Below are positions 21,825-35,700 of a stretch of DNA of 64,000 bases, one piece after another (the stretch's first letter is position 1; each line of letters starts with the position of its first letter). The position numbers and the translations under genes were made by a program. Source of the stretch: Merluccius polli (taxonomy: Eukaryota; Chordata; Actinopteri; Gadiformes; Merlucciidae); the NCBI GenBank assembly GCA_030340625.1, contig JAOPHQ010002280.1, positions 310,001 to 374,000 of the forward strand, given 5' to 3'. Below the pieces are notes generated by a model. The model had not been told where the DNA came from. It made no database searches and saw nothing but the letters and a program-made list of their open reading frames with translations.

Positions 21825-24800
21825 CTGGAACAAACAAAAAGACAACAAACAAACATATATTAACAAGTAATACATAAAAGAGGTTTATAAAAATACATCC
21901 GCCAGAAAGACATTCATGCACACATGCATAGACCTGGGAAGTAAGGTTCTACTCCGATTTCCCTCCCATGTTAAATCCCCTTTGGAAATTCTTCTATTAG
22001 TAATTAAAGCCAAACCATATCACGTAGGTTCATAATCGTTGATGAGGGAATAGATTAATTAATTATTTCTCCTTTACAACCAATACATCTAAATGTTTTA
22101 CCTTAATTGCTAAAAATATGGACTTTATATCGTAACTTTTACTCGTTTCCATGACGTCAGAACCTAGACTGTCTCATACCCCTTTTCCACCAAGGCAGTT
22201 TGAGAGCCGAATCGGAGCCAGTGCCAAATCGCAGTTCTTCGGGTTGTGACTGCTAAAGAACCGGCTCTCGGACAGGAAAACTGGTTCCAGAGCGGGAGCA
22301 ACTCGTTGCTGGTCTTGAACCAAGAACTGCTTACATCAGGGGCTGGGGGCGGGATTATCACAACCAACAAGACCAACTAAAACGTTGTGACCGCCATTTT
22401 TAAAAACACAAAGCTTCACTATGGAATCACATCGAATTTTGTTAGTCCCTGTTGATTGTATCCCTTTGCCGTAGGAGAAAGGGGTGGGGCAGAGTGAATA
22501 AAGCGTTTGACTGATGTTCAACTGCATGCTCTGTGTGCATTTATTATTTTCTTATGAAACCCAGTTAGGCGAACCTATGAACAGCCGGTTACACTATCGT
22601 AATCACCGTCCATAGCAATCAAGACGAGGAGCGCAAATGTGTTGTACCAGTCATGTTTGGATGCCAATGTAGGCTCGCAAAGCCAGGAGCAACATTAGTA
22701 AAGAGACGTGTAGTCCGCTATTGTTGTTATTGTGCTTGAAGTTGGCGCTGGCGTTTCTGGGAAAGCGGAGACATATACAGACATATACAGTGACGTAATA
22801 ATGTGGCTCTTGAGCCTGTGGAAAAGCAAATTGGTTCTCAAAAGGTTTGAAAGTTGAATCAATTGCGAACCAGCACTAGTACCAGCCCGGCTCTAGAACT
22901 AGGTTCGCGTTGGTGGAAAGGGGGTATCAGAGTGACCACATGAATGCCAAGTCCTATAGAAGAACAGGAACCCAAGTACTGCCTGAGTGAGTACTGTGTC
23001 GCTGTTGCGGTAAGCATCGACTCATTTCCGGTCTACCTCTTGCTCTGTGTGTACACTGTTTGGTGTTGTAGCTGTCGGTGAACGCTGAATATACATTTGT
23101 TTTACTCGTTACAGCGGTTATTTACCCGCTTAAACATTTAAACTTAAAATAGCGACAAGTCGCTATTTTAAGTCTTCACACGCTAGTTACATTAAGCATT
23201 AGCAGTTAGCGATGTCTTCTCCCTCTTCCTCTGCTCCTCTGTCCTGCTCAGTGTGCCAAATGTTTAGTTACTCCTCCACCTCTTTTAGTGATAATGGTAC
23301 CTGTATTAAATGTAGTTTATTTAGTGCGCTGGAGGTGAGGATTAGTGACTTAGAGGCCCGGTACCGCACCACACCGTCTCCGGTAGTCTGTGCGGGCCGG
23401 CCGGCGGTAGCTCTAGTTAGCCGTCCCCCGGTAGACCCCGAGCAGCCGGGAAGCCACGGAGAGTGGGTGACTGTCCGGGGGAAGCGTAGCGGCAACCCAC
23501 TGAAGCCCACGGCTCACCACCAGCCCATTCACGTTTCTAATACGTTTTCCCCACTCAGCGACGCACCCGCTGAGGAGCAGACTCTGGTTATTGGCTCTTC
23601 TATAGTCAGAAACGTGAAGTTAGCGAAGCCAGCGGCCATAGTCAAATGTATCCCTGGGGCCAGAGCGGGCGACGTTGAATCCTATTTAAAACTGCTGGCG
23701 AAAGACAAACGTAAATATCATAAGATTGTTATTCACGTCGGCGGTAATGACTCCCGATTACGCCAATCGGAGGTCACTAAAATTAATGTGGAATCGGTGT
23801 GTAGATACGCCAAAACAATGTCGGACACCGTAGTTTTCTCTGGACCCCTGCCCAATGTGACCAGTGACGTCATGTATAGCCGCATGGCGTCCTTCCACCG
23901 CTGGCTGTCCAGGTGGTGTCCAGCAAACCATGTGGGCTTCATTGATAATTGGCAGCCTTTTTGGGGAAAACCTGGTTTGATTGGGAGAGACGGCATCCAT
24001 CCCACGTTGGATGGAGCGGCTCTCTTATCCAGGAATATGATGCAGTTTATTTCTAAAACCTGACAGTCCAGAGTTGGGACCAGGAAGCAGAGTTGCTGTT
24101 TAACACACTTCTCTGCGCTTCCTCTAGTACAGTCCCCCACCCACCACCCCATAGAGACTGTGTCTGTCCCCCGACCGCCTACATTATGTAAAGAAATAAA
24201 AACAAGAGGCGTTAACCATGAAAACCTAATAAAAATTAAAACCAACTCCTCAGTAGCACAAAATAAAAGAATTAAATGTGGACTGTTAAATATCAGGTCT
24301 CTGTCATCCAAAGCTGTTCTAGTGAATGAATTAATATCAGATTATGATATTGATTTGCTTTGTCTTACTGAGACCTGGTTGTCCCATGAGGATTATGTTA
24401 GCCTAAATGAATCCACCCCCCCCAGTCATATTAATACTCACATTCCCCGAGGCGCAGGCCGAGGAGGTGGAGTAGCAGCTATATATGACTCGGGGGTTTT
24501 AATGGACCCTAAACCAAAACTAAATTATAATTCATTTGAAAGCATTATTTTTAGTCTTTCTCACCCAAACTGGAAAACACTGGAGCCAGTCCTATTTGTT
24601 ATAGTGTACCGCGCTCCTGGACCGTACTCTGATTTTATATCTGAATTCTCAGAGTTTCTATCAAGTTTAGTTCTTAAATCAGATAAAGTAATTATTGTAG
24701 GTGATTTTAATGTCCATGTGGATGTTACAAATGACAGCCTTAGTAACGCATTTACCTCATTAATAGACTCAATCGGCTTCTGTCAGAGTGTAAATAAACC

Positions 24801-27236
24801 AACCCATTGTTTTAATCACACTCTTGACCTTGTTCTATCATATGGCATGGATATTGAACATTTAATAGTTTTTCCACATAATCCTCTCCTATCTGATCAT
24901 TATTTAATAACTTTTGAATTTCTATTATTTGACTATAAGCCATTAAGCAAAACTTCCTACAGCAGATGTCTATCTGACAGTGCTGTAGCTAAATTTAAGG
25001 AGGAGATTGCATCAGTGTTTAATTCAATGCCATATCTGAATATAACGGAGTCCTATATTAACTTTAGTCACTCCCAAATTGATAATCTTGTTAATAGTGC
25101 TGCAGGCTCTCTACAATCAACATTAGATTCTATCGCTCCTAGAAAACAGAAAATAATAAAACACAGGAAACTAGCACCGTGGTACAACCAACAAACTCGT
25201 CAATTAAAACAAGAAACAAGGAAATCAGAAAGGAAATGGCGCGCTTCCAATTTATTAGAAAATCGCTTAATATGGCAAAATAATCTTAAAAATTATAGAA
25301 AGGCCCTCCGTAATGCCAGAGGAGCCTTTTACTCGGCACTAATAGAAGAAAATAAAAACAACCCCAGGTTCCTCTTCAGCACTGTAGCCAGGCTGACAGA
25401 GAGTCACAGCTCTATTGAGCCATGTATCCCTATCAACTTAAGTAGCAATGACTTCATGAACTTCTTTTATAATAAAATTATTACTATTAGAGAGAAAATT
25501 AGTCACCAAATGCCCTCAATAGGTATCGCAGGCTCTCCAACATCAGACACTTTGACTGGTGCAAACTTAGATGTGTATTTGGAGTGTTTCTCTGCTGTCA
25601 GTCTTCATCAGTTAACTTCTATAATTTCTTCATCGAAGTCATCAACCTGTCTGTTAGACCCCATCCCAACTAGGCTGCTTAAAGAAATTGTACCCTTAAT
25701 TGGCACTTCTTTACTGGAAATGATTAATCTTTCTTTATTATCAGGATATGTACCACAGTCCTTTAAAGTAGCTGTAATTAAACCCCTTCTTAAAAAGCCC
25801 ACTCTTGACCCTGGGGTTTTAGCCAACTATAGACCGATTTCTAATCTCCCCTTTCTGTCTAAAATTCTGGAGAAAGTAGTCGCCAAACAATTGTGTGACT
25901 TTCTACACAACAATAGTTTATTCGAGGATTTCCAGTCAGGATTTAGAGTTCATCATAGCACAGAGACAGCTCTGGTTAAAGTTAATAATGACCTTTTGAT
26001 TGCTTCTGACAATGGACTTGTCTCTGTACTTGTATTATTAGATCTTAGTGCTGCCTTTGACACCATTGATCATAGTATTCTTTTACAGAGACTCGAGCAT
26101 GAAATTGGCATCAAAGGAACCGCACTAAGCTGGTTTATGTCATATCTATCAGATCGTTCACAGTTTGTACACGTGAATGATGAATCTTCAATAAATACTA
26201 CAGTTAGTCATGGAGTTCCACAAGGTTCTGTACTTGGACCAATACTATTTACTTTATATATGCTCCCTTTAGGCGATATTATTAGAAAGCACTCCATTAA
26301 CTTTCATTGTTATGCAGATGATACGCAGTTATATCTATCGATCAAACCCGATGAAATTAATCAATTATCTAAATTACAAACATGTCTTAAAGACATAAAA
26401 TCCTGGATGAGCTGCAATTTTCTGATGTTAAACTCAGAGAAAACTGAAATTCTTGTACTTGGCCCCAAAAACCTTAGAGACTTAATGTCTACAGATATAG
26501 CTACTCTAGATGGCATTACATTGGCCTCTAGCACCACTGTCAGGAATCTTGGAGTTATCTTTGATCAGGATCTGTCATTTAATTCCCACATAAAGCAGAC
26601 CTCTAGGACTGCCTTTTTTCATTTACGTAATATTACAAAAATCAGACGCATCCTATCAAAGACAGACGCAGAAAAACTAATCCATGCATTTGTTACCTCA
26701 AGGCTGGATTACTGCAACTCCTTATTATCAGGTTGTCCAAATAAATCCATTAAGATGCTTCAATTAATTCAAAACGCTGCAGCGCGAGTACTGACAGGAA
26801 CTAGGAAAAGAGATCACATCTCTCCTGTACTAGCTTCTCTGCATTGGCTCCCTGTAAAATTTAGAATAGAATTTAAAATCCTCCTCCTCACCTATAAAGC
26901 TCTTCATGGGCAGGCCCCTTCATATCTCAAAGAGCTCATAGTACCCTACTACCCCACTAGAACACTGCGTTCTCTGAATGCAGGGCTACTGGTGGTTCCA
27001 ATAGTTTCTAAAAGTAGAACCGGAGCCAGAGCCTTCAGTTACCACGCTCCTCTTCAGTGGAACCAGCTTCCAGTTGTGGTTCGGGAGGCAGACACCCTCT
27101 CCACATTTAAGAGTAGGCTTAAGACGTTCCTCTTTGATAAAGCTTATAGTTAGGGCTGGATCAGGTGAGTCCTGAACCATCCCTTAGTTATGCTGCTATA
27201 GGCCTAGACTATCGGGGGATTTCCCTTGGTGCACTG

Positions 27237-27286
<50 letters not shown>

Positions 27287-27495
27287 CACACATTCATGTC
27301 CCATTAATGCATGTTACTAACACTTCTTCCCCGGAGTTCTTGTGTTTTCTCGTCTCGCAGGTTCTCATGGATCCTGGCGGAGCCTCCATGGTCCTGCTTG
27401 ACTGCCATTGCTAATATCAGTTACCAGTTATATACAGTTACTGTTGTTGCTGCTCGCTGTCCCCCATCATTGATGCTAGTGCATTGATGTAGTTG

Positions 27496-27528
<33 letters not shown>

Positions 27529-28204
27529 CAACTGGTCAAGGCAGATGACCACCCACCTAGAGCCGAAGGGTCTGTCCAAGGTTTCTGCCTTTTAACAGGC
27601 AGTTTTTCCTTGCCCCCGTGCCAAGTGCTTGCTCATGGTGGTACTGTTGGGTCTCTGTAAATGTTATTAGGAGTTTGGTCTAGACCTGCTCCATTTGAAA
27701 AGTGCCCTGAGATAACTTCTGTTATGAATTGGCGCTATACAAATAAAATTGAATTGAATTGAATTGTTGAAGACTGCATTACAGCCAAGGAACTGCGATC
27801 AAAAAATGGCATTGATGAAGCACTTTGGGCTTTTAGTGTTGAAAACAGATCAGGTTTCAGCTAGCTGGACTGCTGATGTAATGTGTACGTTGTTGGTCTG
27901 CAAAGGGCAATGTGAAGACCGTCAAGATGTTAAATTGCAATATATAAAACGACTGTAAACGCATGTACACACACACTAGATGTATTTATAGTGCTCATTA
28001 CAGCATACTCATACATCTAGAGACTTTCTGCAGTGAAGGAAATTATATTAAACTTGCAAGAGGGATATTAAATTGCGCGAGGGAACAAAAAAAATGTTGG
28101 AAGAGGATGAAAACTAGGGCACTGGGACAATAAGATCCACTGACTGATCTGGACCACTGAGTGGGGGGGGGGGGGGGGGGGCGAGAGAGAGAGAGGGAGG
28201 GAGG

Positions 28205-28244
<40 letters not shown>

Positions 28245-28914
28245 GTGTAAACACTTTTTTTCTGTTTATTTTTGTTTCAGAATATAGCAAGAAGTATATA
28301 TATGTATTGGAGGTGTAACAATTAACAAAATACACGATTCTGTACGATGCAAGTTTATGGGGTCACCGTTCGGTACGGTTTCGATATATCAACAGAGTCA
28401 ATTCTATTCACATTTATTAGAATGGCAACCTGTACCATTTTATAAGTAACCATTATACACTATACCTACCTTGTTGTAGCATAACAAAAGATACACAATT
28501 AAATTCCTGAAAGAATGTAAATTATATTTGCATCATTAGAATGGCATCCTGTACCAAAGAATTATATATATTAGAATAGCAACCTGTAGCCTACTAGTTT
28601 ATGGAACATGAAACCCATGAGAGAATGTTGCAAATCTGATGCTAAAAACATCCCTAACGCTGTGTTTATATTTTTATATTATTTGCTGCACATTTTCTGT
28701 TGGTTGTTTTCACCTAGTTCCATTGAAAGAGGTGATGTCAATGCAGTCGTCACGTTGTCCGACCAGAGCCTACGTACCCTGACTCTTCTATATACCCTGA
28801 CTCTTCTATACCCTGACTATAGCAGACCCTACATACCGTAACTCTTCTATGATTGGCTACCGATGGAGAAACATGACGATGTGTGTGAAGTTATGGCAGC
28901 AGCTACAAAATGTA

Positions 28915-28954
<40 letters not shown>

Positions 28955-29720
28955 TACTATGTTTACCTGTGCTCTGTGTGGTGGGCTCGTTGGCAGGGAG
29001 AAAGTCTTCATCGTATGAGTCATCAGTGGAGTCATCACCATCCACAGAGGACCAGGCCCTCAGCTTAGCCTCTGCTATGGCAAATTGCTCTGCTACGCCT
29101 GTACACACACACACACACACACCATTGATATATGCTGCACCAGTTGCATAGATCGATGCAGGATTCACCGTTCTCGTTGCTCGCCTGTGACACAAACACA
29201 CAGCACCATGCATATAGATGTACACAAGCAGACAGGTGGTTGTCATGGTAACCTGCTTAGTACTTGGCTATTGCATTTCCACATCACATATCTTTTCAGA
29301 TCGACAGTTCCCCGCAAGGGAACCATGGTGCGTATGGTGTTGCATCAATGCAGATGATAGATCCAATCAATATTCCTCATGTTGTCACATGACGGGCCTG
29401 GCTAACATGGCTGCCACTGAGCGCCAGGTACGGTTGTGGAGCCATGTGTTTGTGACCATTATCCTTTACAGCAGCATTTTACTACATTACATTTCTACAC
29501 GACCATTACTCCAGTAGATTGTGGTGACGATGTATAACACTCTAAGAAACTCTTTTCTAGTGTAGTATAATATATACTGTTGATTACTCAATGCCAAATC
29601 AAAGGACCAAACTCACAGATGCTCAGTGGTGGATGTTAAATCATTGCGAATGTGCAACATGCATATGTTAAGAAACACTTAAAAAACAAATGCACACATA
29701 AAACTGTTTGTGTATGTGTA

Positions 29721-29760
<40 letters not shown>

Positions 29761-32700
29761 TTGTCTTGTATTGCTGAGGTGACTCAGCATGTGCAAAGAG
29801 TTATATTGACCAAACGCCTCCAATCACCATTAGCAGCTAGCCTATCACAGAGACCGAAGCCCCTGAAATCTCCCTCTATTAATCCTTCTGTTCTGAATTC
29901 ATCCCCGTCCCAAATCATTTCTCTAGAAACATCCCATCCCAATCATTTTATAGAAACATCCCATCCCAATCATTTCTCTAGAAACATCGCATCCCTAATC
30001 ATTTCTCTAGAAACATCCCATCCCAATCATTTTACAGAAACATCCCATCCCAATCATTTCTCGAGAAACATCCCATCCCAATCATTTTATAGGAACATTC
30101 CATCCCAATCATTTCTCTAGAATCCTTTGCTCTATGCATCACATGTTCTCTCTTTAACTCCTCATTTGTCTCTCTCTCTCTCTCTCTCGCTCTCTCTCTC
30201 TCTCGTATCTCTCCCTGACGCTCTCCCTCTCTTGTCCTTTTTACTCTGCATTCAAGTGTTGTCTCTCACACAGAGCCGGATCGATGTTCCCATTCATCTG
30301 AACGCTGAGTTCATCCTCTTCCCAGTCTGCAGAGCATCTATTAGATGTACCACTGCTCCTGCTCTTTAGCTCACCCTTGGTGGTGGGTTCTATTGTGATC
30401 TCATCAGCTTTGTCGATGTTTGATAGCCGGTTGGGAGTCAACCAACACTGCAATACAGCATCTTGTCATGTTTTCCTTTTAACACAACAAATACTGCTTA
30501 GTGTGTACATGCCAATGATCAATTTAATATACACAGTACATATACCACAGGCTTAGAATAAATAGCAGAGTTCAGTGCAAGTCTAATTTCTGCTTGTGCC
30601 AGGGTTCAACAAGCCCCTGTGTTTTGGGACTGCAATGCTAAAATGCATGTATGTTGTTATTTTTCCTTTCCACCATTTTCACCAACATGGCTGCTTGCGG
30701 AAAGCTGGTGAAATTAACTGATGGATCTCAATACCAGATTCTCACAAGTAGTGGTAGACCTCCGGAGGTCTACTACCACTGAGGTAGGCTTGTAACCCTG
30801 CAAACCACTGCCAACTGACAGGAGCACCCTGCCTCTCTCGTGCTCATACACTCCATCACACACACACTGTGCAGATAATCCTGCAGTGTCTTTCCGGTCA
30901 CTATGGCTTTGGCTGACAGCCTTGAAAGGGTCTGTGTGTGTGTACATGTTAGTGTCCATCTGTTGGCAGGAGCCAGCCTCTCAATAGCACACCCCCACCT
31001 CCACCAACCTGCATCTCATTCCAAGCTCCTCCAAGCTAGCTTCCATTTGCTGCTCATGAGCTCACCAGAGACATCTGACATGCACACATGCACACATTCA
31101 CACGTTCAGACGTGCATGCAGCAGTCACAACACATACAAACATGATCACACAGGCCAAGGACCAAGAGTTGGGGTTCCTGAAAGAGCCTGGGGGACCAGC
31201 GTGGTCCGCTAGTGACAGAGGAGATGGGTGGGTGCATGGATGAAGGGGGCCGGCGGTGGTCTTTGGTTACTTTATCCTAGCTTCTGATAGAACCATGGGA
31301 AGGTTTGAAAACCAATGAGATGAGACGAGGTGACCAAAGTTTGAAGTGTTTAAAGTGGCACTGCCACACTTTCTAATATAAGAGAGTACTGCTTTATACA
31401 CGTGTTTTGAAAAAATCATGGTGTGCAAAATCAACTCTGTTTCCATGCTAAAGTTGGACCATTGATGTAATTTTTTTTCCTCATAGAAAAGAAGTTGATG
31501 TTGCAGACTGCAATTGTTCACAACACATGCAGGAAGCAGTGCTCTTAGAAAATAGCAGAGTGCGACGGTTCCCCTTTAAGTATAAGAGAAGAATGATGCC
31601 ACCATGACAACACCAGCCAGGAGCTGAACCTCACTGTGCAAATTAACCTTGAGAGTCTGCATTGCAGGGAGCAAAGGGGAGGCAAGTCGGGGAAAGAGCT
31701 GGGGGCAGAAAGTAAGAAAGACACTAAAGTGTGATGAAGAGATGAGAGCAGAGCCAGTGAAGAACTGGCTGAGTGAATAGTGGAGGGTATAGAATAGTAG
31801 AAAAGATGAGGTGGAGAAGGAGCTGATAAAAGCGGATAAAAAGCTAGCTAGAGAAAGCAATTAGTTAGCTTAGTGGTAAGGTGTTGCTGTGCTGTTCTTT
31901 GTAAGTGAAACCAAACTTAATCATTGAACCAGAGAGACCGCACCAAACGGGTTATGGTATTGTGGTTTCTGATTGGCTCTAATTGGTATCAGCCGATCCC
32001 ACTCCATTGTTCATTATATTACCCCAGGGGCTCCACTGAAAATGCTGTGTCACGTTGCCATCAGTTATGTGCTCCACTGGGGGGCGCATCACAAAACGTT
32101 TCTTTGTACTTTGCACATTTTTTTGTTTGGACAGATGGACGGTTAGAGTGAACTAGGTATGTCCCGATCAAGTTTTTTGCCCCCGATCCTGATTTGAGTC
32201 ATTTATTATTGAGTATCTGCCGAAAACGTGTCCCAATCCGAAACTTGTATTTTCCACAGTGCGCACTTCAAGTACATTAAAGTTAATAAAATCAATCCAA
32301 TGTATATGCTTGATAATTAAATAGCTCTGCAATGCATTAAGAAATGTAATGTTTTTATTAATTTGTTTTTACAAAATAAGTTATAACAAAGTAAACAAAC
32401 TACAAATATTTTTATATAGCACTTATCACAATTCCACTGAGTGCAGCATTGGTTTTAATTCATTTTTAACAAATTTAACATTTAACAAAAAAAATGTTAT
32501 ATAAACTTTACAATTAGCTTCTCCACTCAGTGCAGCATTGTAGTAAAACTAGAACACTCAAAATGAGTAATATAATCACAATTCCTCTTGGAAATGGTGT
32601 AATAGCTTAACTTTAACATTCACAGTCACAACAAATAAACACAATTCTGCTTAGTGCAACATTATAGTAAAACTACCCCCATCATCCATTGTTTTTTTTA

Positions 32701-35700
32701 ATATTTCTTGCATTGTCCCGCAAAATTATATGGACCCATTGCTTGTCTATTTCTCAAGTGTTCAGCATCTCCTCGATTGCTTGTTTTACATGATCTGCTG
32801 TATGAGACCTGCAAAACAGTTGAGCATGCAATATCGAACGCTTTAAATCAAAAGTGGAGTCAACCCAGTGTGCAGTGAGGCTAAGAAATGCCATTGGGCA
32901 AACATCAGAACTCAAACTGTCTGTGGTAAAGCCAATAGCAGTCACATCTGATGAAAGACGTCATAGGTGGTCACGAACCTTGTTGTAAAGTTCCGATTTG
33001 ACTTTCTATTTTAAGGCCACGATTCAATTTTCGATTACATTTTTTGAACATTTTATTTATTTGGGTTTTTTTTCAGCACCTACGGCTATGCCACTGTTAG
33101 TGACTATCGAGCTCATTTTGGACAATCTTTAATTTAAAATCGTGACACCCCTAATCTTTTTGGCCTTGTCGCTGTCTCGAGGAAGTTTTCTTTTAAAAGT
33201 ATCGTCCAGTGTTTGTTGCTTTGGTGCAGCCTTTGCCGTAGTGACCTGAGTGAACTTGCTTTATTCCATTGTGTCTTAAATTTTTAGGTGCCGTATCAAA
33301 TTGGTAGTATTGAACACAGCTTGTTTCTCACAAAATGCTCACATTGCAGACATTACAAGTTGCTGTTGGACTGCTTTCGTTTTCCAATTCAAAATATTTT
33401 CACACAAGACATTTTTTACATTTAGCCGTGTCCTGCCAGGTTCATGTTTACCCGGGTATGGTTCACATCAGGTGTGAAAGCTAACTGTACCAAAACATGG
33501 AAGTGGACTGCTATTCTGCATATCTGCGTCTGTACACAGCACGTGCCAATCTCTCCAAAATATCTCCAAAATATCAATAATAATAGGTCGACTCCATTGT
33601 ATGGGCATGGGATCTTGTGACTGGCATGCTTTTCTATACTGGAGCGATAACTCAAACAAATGTCGCATAGTGGACTCTTCTTCTTTGTCTTTATTGGCGA
33701 CTCGCAAACCAACTAGGTGCAAACTGCCACCCACTGTATCGGAGTGTGTAGATACTAGACTTGTAGTCAAGACCGCCTAAACTGAGACCAAGACACTACC
33801 AAGACCAGAGAGTATCAAGACCAAGACAAGACCAAGACCAAGGCCAAGACAGACCAAGTCAAGACCAAGACTAGTTCAGCTTGAGACCGAGACCGAGACC
33901 AAAAAAAACTAGTTTTTTGCCATTTTGCATGAGTTGTAGAACCTAAGCACCATACTGGGTTCAGCTGCTTAGTATAAATATGAGATTGTATTATTTCAAC
34001 TACAGGCACAATAATACAGAGACAGTGCATGTCTTGTGTGTGAACTCACTATGTTTTCATCAATTGGCTAAAAATCAAATATGTGTAGCAATTGCATGAC
34101 CGCTATTTCTACACTATTTGAGGATTGACTCTTGAGTGCTGTTAAGGACTGACATGACTATAGTCCTAAAGTCATCTAACAAAATAACAAGCCTCCAACA
34201 CCACCTTGCACCTCAAAAAAAGTTTAATGAATTGGAGATATGTTACTGATTTAAATTGTACTTAATTTATAGATGAAACGTTAATTCTAAATATTAAAGA
34301 TACACAATTATCAACTTTAAATTGCATTATTTCCCATTATAGTAGCCAAATTACACTGTATAATATCAGCATTACTGAAATGGAATTTAAAAAAAAAACT
34401 GTGCCTGCCTGGATATTATAGGTTACAAATCCCTTCGAGACCGCTCGGCCAGTCCGAGACATTGCGAGACCGAGAGGCCCGAGACCAAAGACTGTCGAGG
34501 CCGTGACAAGACCAAGACCACGAAAAAGTGGTCTCGAGACCGAGACCGGTCTCGAGAACTACAAGTCTAGTAGATACCCAAGTGTACACGGGACAACATT
34601 ACCAATGTGAGCGCTGACTGGTGGGGGAGTGGGGGGGGGGGGGGCAATCGTACTCGGACACAGTAAAAAGCAATCATACCTAACGTGAAAGCGCCCTAGC
34701 ACCAAAATACAGTAAGGGCTCCCCATCAAGTGTATGAGCTATCCTGTAAAAAACACAATCATGTATGTATTTATGACACATGAAGCATGGCATCCCACCT
34801 GCAGCAAAGCGGGCCTCCTGTTCCCCCTCACTGAGGTCTGAGTAAGAGTTGAAGTCTGACTCCAGGGCTGCCGGGGCCTCCATGGGCTTACACCAGCCCT
34901 TCCACTCTATCAGGTGGGCCACCCGACCCTGGGCCATGGCCGTGGGCTTTGTCACATGGTCCTTCACCACCTGTGAGATACCTGGCCGGTGAAGAGACGA
35001 GGTGTGAACGAGATCAACAAAGGACTGCGTATTAAGGTGCATCATTCTGCAGACATGTATGAATATGTAGTACAGAATGTGTTCATATTTTCTGTTTTCC
35101 TGAACATATGTTAAGGTTAATGTAGCCTATGGTACTTACCATGTAATGAGGATCGTGCTAATGCAGCTATTTCTTGAATAGTCAGAGCTCTTCTTGATTT
35201 AGGTAACATTTCAATGGTGTCATCAACATTCACCTGAAAAAAAGAGAAAGAGATAGGTTACACTTCAAGGTTGACATGGCAGCTAGCAATAGATGAGTAA
35301 AACACAGCTTTGTACATGTTCTTACTCTCTTAGTATGACTCACAGGCAAACCAATGTGTGTTTTTGAAGGTTCTAAAAGCAGAGCAAAATACTACTCAAG
35401 ACCTTGAAAACTGAATGTCTCTCATTCAAATGACTGCTAGTCCTCACTTATACAAAACATGCCCCACAGGCTTAATCAAACACAAGGTGCTGCAACCAAA
35501 GGCTTATAATGTACATACCAGGAAATGTTATGTTCTGTTTTTAGTAGTGGTGGGCCGTTATCGGCGTTAACGCGCTGCGATAACGCAAGACTCTTATCGC
35601 GCAATAAAAAAATTTGCGCCGTTAATCTATTGTCAAAGTTGGGTTGGGAGCTGGGTCTATACAGGATTTCCACCAAGGAAGGTAAACGCCGCGGAACGGC

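Larger units (their letters stand above)
22996..27770 (+). mobile_element. L2-clade LINE, apparently full length (copy A)
   Basis: Runs from GTGTCGCTGTTGCGG (shared with the second copy at 58865, which fixes the 5' end) to the 3' end GGCGCTATACAAATAAAATT followed by tandem GAATT, the L2 tail type of fish. It has a 5' UTR of about 215 bases, ORF1 (SGNH hydrolase), ORF2 (endonuclease and RT) and a 3' UTR with two CT tracts. Both ORFs are open. It sits in fam131a intron 4, in the opposite orientation to the gene. Confidence 0.92.

Noticed and set aside
21228..21863. 211-aa plus-strand proline-rich ORF
   Set aside because: Antisense shadow of the last fam131a exon, whose splice phase and homology are clear on the minus strand.
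29911..30123. CRISPR-like direct repeats
   Set aside because: Units are head-to-tail with no unique spacers; a minisatellite in a vertebrate intron.
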